From assembly GCF_000699445.3 (NCBI RefSeq), contig NC_067196.1, positions 39,266,616 through 39,330,615 on the forward strand: a stretch of 64,000 nt of DNA, written 5' to 3'. The notes beneath the pieces were generated by a model. The model had not been told where the DNA came from, did not search any database, and worked only from the letters and a program-made list of their open reading frames with translations. Positions 58,990 through 64,000 of this stretch are shown one piece after another. The position numbers and the translations under genes are program-made. Position 1 is the first letter of the stretch, and every line of letters starts with the position of its first letter. Source of the stretch: Schistosoma haematobium. Taxonomy: Eukaryota > Platyhelminthes > Trematoda > Strigeidida > Schistosomatidae.

Positions 58990-60414
58990 AAAGAACAAAA
59001 TTATAACAAGTTCGACTGTTACTAATCTGAATATAATCAAATCACAGGATATATGGCTTATCCTTTCCTATTATTCATTGTTTATTAATCATGACTTCAT
59101 GCTCCTAACCCTAGCTTTCAGTCCCCAAATCTCTACAGGTTAAATGTACATTATTCTTCCTAAAAGTCATGCTTTTTTTTCTACTGCAAGTAGACAGATA
59201 GCTCAATCTTATGGATGCTGATCTACTAAGGCCGATCATTCAAAGCTCAAAATTTGGCCACAAAGTCTTGTGAGTTTCTCAATGTTTTATTTTTCTCACC
59301 CTAAAATCTTTTTCTTTCTTTTCTACAATTTTATACCCTCTCATATCTTTTGATTTACTATTAATCCTTACTTCTTTAAACCATTAGTTATTTTCATAGC
59401 AGTGTGATATACTATGTGGACATCTAACCCATAAAACAGAAGTTTTAAATATCTAATTTGCTTGTAACATGGACCTAGGAGAGACAGTGTATTCCAACTA
59501 TGTGCTTTGATTAAAGCATTAATCATACTTACCACAAACGTAAGAGAGCCTAACATCACAAAAGGAGGGAGGGTGGCGTTACTGACCAGCAAACATGAAG
59601 GTGGAGAGATAACTTCAATCCACCCATGTCTGTAGGGCAGAACATTTTGTTTAATTACGGCTCCTTATGGTTTAGTGGGATGTCACGGACTTATGGTATT
59701 GAAGCTGATTTATCTCGCAAAATACCTCTTTAAATCGTGTTACGAACGTTGAATTGGTTTCACTTCCTACTCAGAAATCCTATTACAAGCAAACTAGACA
59801 ATTCGCTAATATACGAAGCCTACTCAAGACCCTATAAATTTATAGGGTCAGGTTTAAACCTGAAAAAAAAGAAAAAACAAATAAAAAAACGAAAATGGCT
59901 CTAATAGCTTCGATAATAAAAGGAAGATAGTCAGTTGTATATCACAATACTGTTTCTAGCACTATATTTTATTTTATAATCACACACAATCCCATACTCT
60001 CAGCTCTTTTCCGAATCGCCTCCATTTGTCAGTTGCATGTCCACTCACACCTTGCTCTTTCTTAACAAATACCTTAATAAAAGAAAATTAGACTGAGTAA
60101 TCATACCTTAAACATTCCTTAATGAATATTGGCTACTCTGCCCCTCGTGTTTTCTTTTACTTGCTCCCTCTTTCAGCCCCCTTGTGATATGGAACGAAAG
60201 ATTTTATCCTGCACCATCCTCAAAGCCTTAGACATTTCAAAGGGACATAAGGTTGCGAAATTTAGAAGCTCCCACCTTCAATGGACCTATCCTTGACCAT
60301 CAGTTGCACATTCGCAACGCAACTTTCGTGAAGCGCGCTAACTGTGATACTGATTAAAACCATCTACATTCATGTCTTATAAATTATCAACCCAGCTATA
60401 TAATTTAATACAAT
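58990..60414 (+). other. Presumed long 3' UTR of the two-ORF element
   Basis: No coding signal. If the tail at 60415-60504 belongs to the element, this 1.4-kb stretch is its 3' UTR, which is long for the class. An unrelated insertion in between cannot be excluded. Confidence 0.35.
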
Positions 60415-60504
60415 GTATATTGTATCAATTTGATCTTGCCTGTAAACTGGCATGCCTCATGTAACAAACTGTTATTTGAGAATAAATTATTATTATTATT
60501 ATTA
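60415..60504 (+). repeat. 3' terminal sequence with (ATT)n tail
   Basis: 'tgtatcaatttgatcttgcc' followed by 'ggcatgcctcatgtaac' and a run of ATT repeats (60486-60504) looks like the 3' end of a non-LTR element. It is the most likely end of the element starting near 54 kb. Confidence 0.55.
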
Positions 60505-60547
60505 CTCCCTCTTGTAGCGGTAAACACATCCACAAAATAATTAGCTC

Positions 60548-60839
60548 CGTAAGTTTTCGACATTGGATGCTGACCACATTAGTTTTAATGGACTCACCTA
60601 GCTGAAGGTGTTCAGTGATACATCCGCACCAGATCACGAGTAGGAACGCCATGCTCAACATTCCCTGCAATTGCCAACCAGATTAGACCACACGATCCTC
60701 GATATATTGATAGCCTATCAAATATATCTTCGAGCCTACTCGCTTCTGTCCATTGATTTCACTTGGTGGGTACGCTTCATATTAGAAGGTGTTACTGGTT
60801 TAGGCGTTGTCAAACTCCGAATGCTTGTGACATCTTTAT
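60548..60839 (+). mobile_element. LTR of a CsRn1-like (Gypsy) element
   Basis: Starts 'cgtaagttttcgacattgg' and ends '...gcttgtgacatcttta', directly before a primer-binding site. About 80% identical to 27545-27832; only the ends are shared with 62452-62695. Confidence 0.75.
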
Positions 60840-60857
60840 TGGTGAACCCAACGTGAT
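60840..60857 (+). promoter_or_regulatory. Primer-binding site, tRNA-Trp type
   Basis: TGGTGAACCCAACGTGAT resembles the complement of a tRNA-Trp 3' end (TGGTGACCCCGACGTGAT), the primer known for CsRn1-type Gypsy elements. Its place right after the LTR fixes the LTR end. Confidence 0.65.
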
Positions 60858-61009
60858 CTGGTACACCTGATTGCAAACTGTGAGTCTGTTCCTTTCTGGG
60901 ATTTTATGTATCATTGCGTTATTTTAATTTTTTATACATTGTTATGCTTTTTTCCGTATATTTGGATATACATTTCTCATTCGTTCATTCTCGTACTCGA
61001 TATTTCACC

Positions 61010-61288
61010 ATGACTGAACAGAAACTCAAGGTACGTAAGCTAGAGACTATGTCCCCACCTTCGTTCCAACTAACGCCCTTCTGGCCAGACAACACCAAAG
61101 CCTGGTTCTGCTACGCAGAAGCCGACTCCTGCGAGCACGGCGTGATCGACACACGTGCACAATTCCTCGCATTAGTCAAGGCACTACCGCGTGAACTCAA
61201 CAGGTACGTAACACCTAGCATGTATACTAGTGATGTTTCGGAACCCTACGAAACACTGAAACGATCAGTCACGTGTTGCGGTAATTAA
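61010..61288 (+). pseudogene. Gag start of the CsRn1-like element
   Basis: From the ATG at 61010 the frame encodes about 92 residues with the gag-type block FQLTPFWPDNTKAWFCYAEA, then FLALVKALPRELNRYV. This part of gag normally precedes a zinc knuckle, which is absent. The frame ends at a boundary with a minus-strand CR1 fragment, so the element is truncated there. Confidence 0.7.
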
Positions 61289-61296
61289 TTCTTCTC

Positions 61297-61620
61297 GTCG
61301 ATGATCCAAGGCTAAAGTTTATAGTCAACTGACAAGTAATTTGTTTTGAGTGTGAATATATTTAGGGTGTCCTCGCAAATTCTCTGTAATGCAAGCGACA
61401 AAAGTAAAAGTATGTCAAATGCAAATTATTCGCTAGGTAATTTAAAAACTTTCATCATGTCACTTCTAGTTCCTTTTTGTGAAAATGGAATCAGGTTCAG
61501 TTTAGCCAGTCGATCTCCATATGGGAGCCTTTCTATTTGAGGTAACTACTATGTTGCGGTTCTTTGAATATTTTCTAACAGCTCATTGTCTTTTAGACAA
61601 AAGCTAGCCGTTTATATGCA
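61297..61620 (-). mobile_element. CR1-like fragment
   Basis: Matches 52256-52560 on the minus strand ('ctgacaagtaatttgttttgag' and 'tttaaaaactttcatcatgtcactt' type segments), with a short 3'-end piece ('gatgatccaaggct') joined directly, so an internal deletion of the tail is present. Confidence 0.75.
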
Positions 61621-61738
61621 GTTCTTTATCATCGACATTATTGTGGGGTAACTGTGCCCTAGCAAAATCATCCGCAATCAAGCCACTGAATATCGAACAG
61701 TTAACCGATACTCTTCAAAATCAAGGATAGCCAATTAC

Positions 61739-61758
61739 TTACTTACTTACTTACTTAC
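61739..61758. repeat. (TTAC)n tail of the SR2-like copy
   Basis: Five TTAC units; on the minus strand this is the GTAA-type 3' tail that ends SR2-type elements. Confidence 0.9.
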
Positions 61759-62368
61759 GCCTGTTACTCCTAATGGAGCATAGGCCGCCGACCAGCATTC
61801 TCCAACCCACTCTGTCCTGGTCCTTCTTTTCTAGTTCCATCCAATTCTTGTTCATTTTTCTCATGTCTATTTCCATTTCTCGGCGTAATGTGTTCTTTGG
61901 TCTTCCTCTTTTCCTTTGGCCTTGAGGATTCCATGTGAGGGCTTGTCTTGTGACGCAGTCCGGTGCTTTCCTCAATGTGTGTCCTATCCACTTCCAGCGC
62001 TTCTACCTGATTTCTTCCTCCGCTGGGATCTGGTTTGTCTTCTCCCACAGCACGTTGTTGCTAATAGTGTCCGGCCAACGGATCCGAAGTATTTCGCGTA
62101 GACAACTGTTAATAAACACCTGTATTTTCTGGATGATGGCTTTCGTAGTTCTCCAGGTTTCTGTCCCATACAGTAGAACTGTCTTGACATTTGTATTGAA
62201 AATCCTGACCTTAGTGTTGGTTGACAGTTGCTTTGAGTTCCAGATGTTCCTCAGTTGTAAATATGCTGCTCTTGCTTTGCCGATCCGCGCCTTCACATCT
62301 GCATCAGATCCACCCTGTTCATCAATGATGCTGCCCAAATATGTGAAGGTTTTTACATCTTCCAATAC
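61759..62368 (-). pseudogene. SR2-like C-terminal fragment
   Basis: Minus-strand frames 62003-62365 and 61751-61975 encode the end of ORF2: MEDVKTFTYLGSIIDEQGG, VKARIGKARAAYLQL, VLLYGTETWR, RIRWPDTISNN, then [16 protein letters not shown] and [15 protein letters not shown] one-base frame change separates them at about 61980. It is much better preserved than the copy at 20845-23512 and was cut off at its 5' end at ~62368. Confidence 0.85.
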
Positions 62369-62451
62369 GCATCAGTTAATCGCACGTCATGAACTGACTC
62401 AAGCGGTGGTGGTCGTGCACTCTTCCTTGTACCTACTCTTACTGATAGTTC

Positions 62452-62695
62452 CGTAAGTCTTCGACATTTGATGCTGACTGAATTAGTTTCACTGCAAACA
62501 CTCACAGATTACCGACGTATGTGATCTGTGTTGAATAATTTGGGGCCAACTCAAGTTAGGCGGGAATGTCGTGAACAACCAGCCAACTTTGAAGTCATGC
62601 TTCGCGGTCAGTACTCATTGTGCATACTCTTTCGACGTATCCAAATACTATGGCCGCTCTAGTGATCGTACGACGCAAACGACCTGTGATGCGTT
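62452..62695 (+). mobile_element. LTR of a second CsRn1-like element
   Basis: Begins 'cgtaagtcttcgacatttga' like the other LTRs, but its centre differs and its end is '...acctgtgatgcgtt'. It precedes a primer-binding site at 62696-62716 (tggtgatgagcccgacgtga), which has a three-base insertion. Confidence 0.65.
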
Positions 62696-62989
62696 TGGTG
62701 ATGAGCCCGACGTGATCTGGCACACCTGATTGCAGACTGTGACTGGTCCTTTTTGGAACTTTATGTATCATTTCTTTACTTTGATGTTGTTTGAATCGTC
62801 AATGTCCTAACTATGGATATATTGAGGTTTATTAGAGTTTTATGTTTTATGTAGTCTCATGAGTTCTAAAGTGTGGATAAACAGTGTATCTAAATACTAC
62901 AGCATTTCTGAGAGTTTATATTGATCATTTTTCCTCAAAAGAATAGTTTTGTGTCATTTCAATTCGTAGCATATTTCTACAAATGTACT

Positions 62990-63990
62990 GGCGATATTAG
63001 TAGAGCCTCATTAATCTCCCGAAGAGCTGAAGTTGGCTAAGAACGAATTTGACTACATGATAGGCTTGGAAATCATCATCAGGCCTTTCGATCTCAACGC
63101 AAGTCTGCACATGATTTTCGGCTTAAGAAACGCTGTACAAACATTCCAGAGCTTCATCGATGGAGTTTTGTAGGGTATCGACTTCGCAGATGTGCATGTT
63201 GATGACTGCTTGATTGTAAGTCCAGACGGAGAATCTCGTCTCCAGCACTTGGACCTTGTCTTCGAACGACTGCAAGAACACGACATTACTGTAAACATCG
63301 AGAAATGTGAAGCCAGCACCGACTCTCTAGATTTTCTCGGGCAAACCATTGATGCTCAAGGCATCCGACTTCTAAAAAGCAAAGTGGCAGCTATTCTGGA
63401 CTACCCAGAGCCGACTACAATAAGGCAACTACGCACGTTCAACGGTCTAGTAAATTTCTGCAAGTGGTCCATACCGAAATGCGCGTCTTTTATGAGACAT
63501 TTGACTGACCAACTTCGTGGAAATTCGAAATCCATCGATTTGGAAAATAACACGAAAAAGCGTTCTCTGCAGTTGAGGAACTTATCGCAAAATCAACATT
63601 GCTTGCATACCTATACACTGGAGCACCCATTAGTATCGCGGTAGACGCATCCGACTCGGCAATCGGAGGAGTCTTACAAAATAGGTAAACCACAACTGAC
63701 GACCTTTGCCATACTTCTCGAGACGGCTGCTAGACATCGAATCGAGGTGTAGCATTTTCGGTAGGGAACTCCTAGCCATGCGTCTTGTTGCACGGCACTT
63801 TCAACACTGTGGAACTCCGAAGAACCACTTTTTTCTCCGATCGCGAACAATGTATCTCTTCGTCAAGCTAACCTTCAGACATGCATTCTCCCCGTGTATC
63901 GAGACAACTGTACTAACTTTGCATTTCACTTCTCATGCACAACACATTTTTGAGGCAATGTAGTTGTAGACACTTCGTCTTATATAGCTT
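62990..63990 (+). pseudogene. Gypsy-type RT/RNase H fragment
   Basis: Coding begins near 63010 with LAKNEFDYMIGLEIIIRP, then jumps to MIFGLRNAVQTFQSFID; about 70 residues normally between these motifs are missing. A TAG follows at 63170. The next frame (63192-63560) has HVDDCLIVSPDGES, with the YxDD first residue altered, and SLDFLGQTIDAQGIR. RNase H (VDASDSAIGGVLQNR, 63641-63688) is in another frame. Gag, protease and the start of pol are absent after the LTR at 62452, so the element is internally deleted and dead. It continues to the window end. Confidence 0.8.
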
Positions 63991-64000
63991 GTATAACTCT

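Overview
The window is flatworm nuclear DNA, most likely from a blood fluke (Schistosoma or a close relative). The reasons are: AT-rich sequence; host genes cut by very short introns (34-37 bp in four cases) next to long repeat-filled ones; SR2-like (RTE clade) and CR1-like retrotransposons; Penelope-like elements with GIY-YIG endonucleases; LTR elements with a tRNA-Trp-type primer site (CsRn1-like); and tRNA-derived SINE-like units with a hammerhead-like core. The species cannot be fixed from this sequence alone. No bacterial genes, CRISPR arrays or canonical tRNA/rRNA genes were seen.

Six host genes can be supported. On the plus strand: COP9 signalosome subunit 6 (4464-8996, five exons), a TMEM216/TMEM17-family ciliary transition-zone membrane protein (28780-29193), proteasome assembly chaperone 2 (29231-34287, three exons, starting only 37 bp after the previous stop, so a candidate operon), and adenosine kinase (42228-43342, two exons). 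On the minus strand: a compact eight-exon gene tentatively related to PPP1R36 (18037-19197), and two exons of the molybdopterin-binding domain of a FLAD1-type FAD synthase (43360-43872), whose donor site lies 17 bp from the adenosine kinase stop. Several of these genes had to be assembled from exons too short to show up as long reading frames.

Most of the rest is layered retroelement. An RTE-like element fills 11823-15714 (minus) with an 18-19 bp target-site duplication. An SR2-like copy with an internal deletion lies at 20845-23512. A very decayed CR1-like element runs from about 24.9 to 28.15 kb and carries an LTR inserted near 27.5 kb. Two partial Penelope-like copies with 341-bp inverted arms occupy 34832-38340. 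A stack of truncated RTE ends lies at 38.4-41.1 kb. A nearly intact CR1-like element lies at about 46.36-50.72 kb (minus), and CR1/RTE fragments fill 50.7-53.8 kb. A second nearly intact two-ORF element (54113-58989, tail near 60.5 kb) has ORF1 and ORF2 joined by a possible -1 slippery site. LTR-element and SR2 fragments fill 60.5-64 kb.

The host genes look ordinary and intact where complete. The most interesting signals are structural: the tight TMEM216-like/PSMG2 pair, the T7 slippery site, three SINE-like units that each pair with an inverted partial copy, the Penelope inverted/tandem layout, and the antisense contact between adenosine kinase and the FLAD1-like exons.
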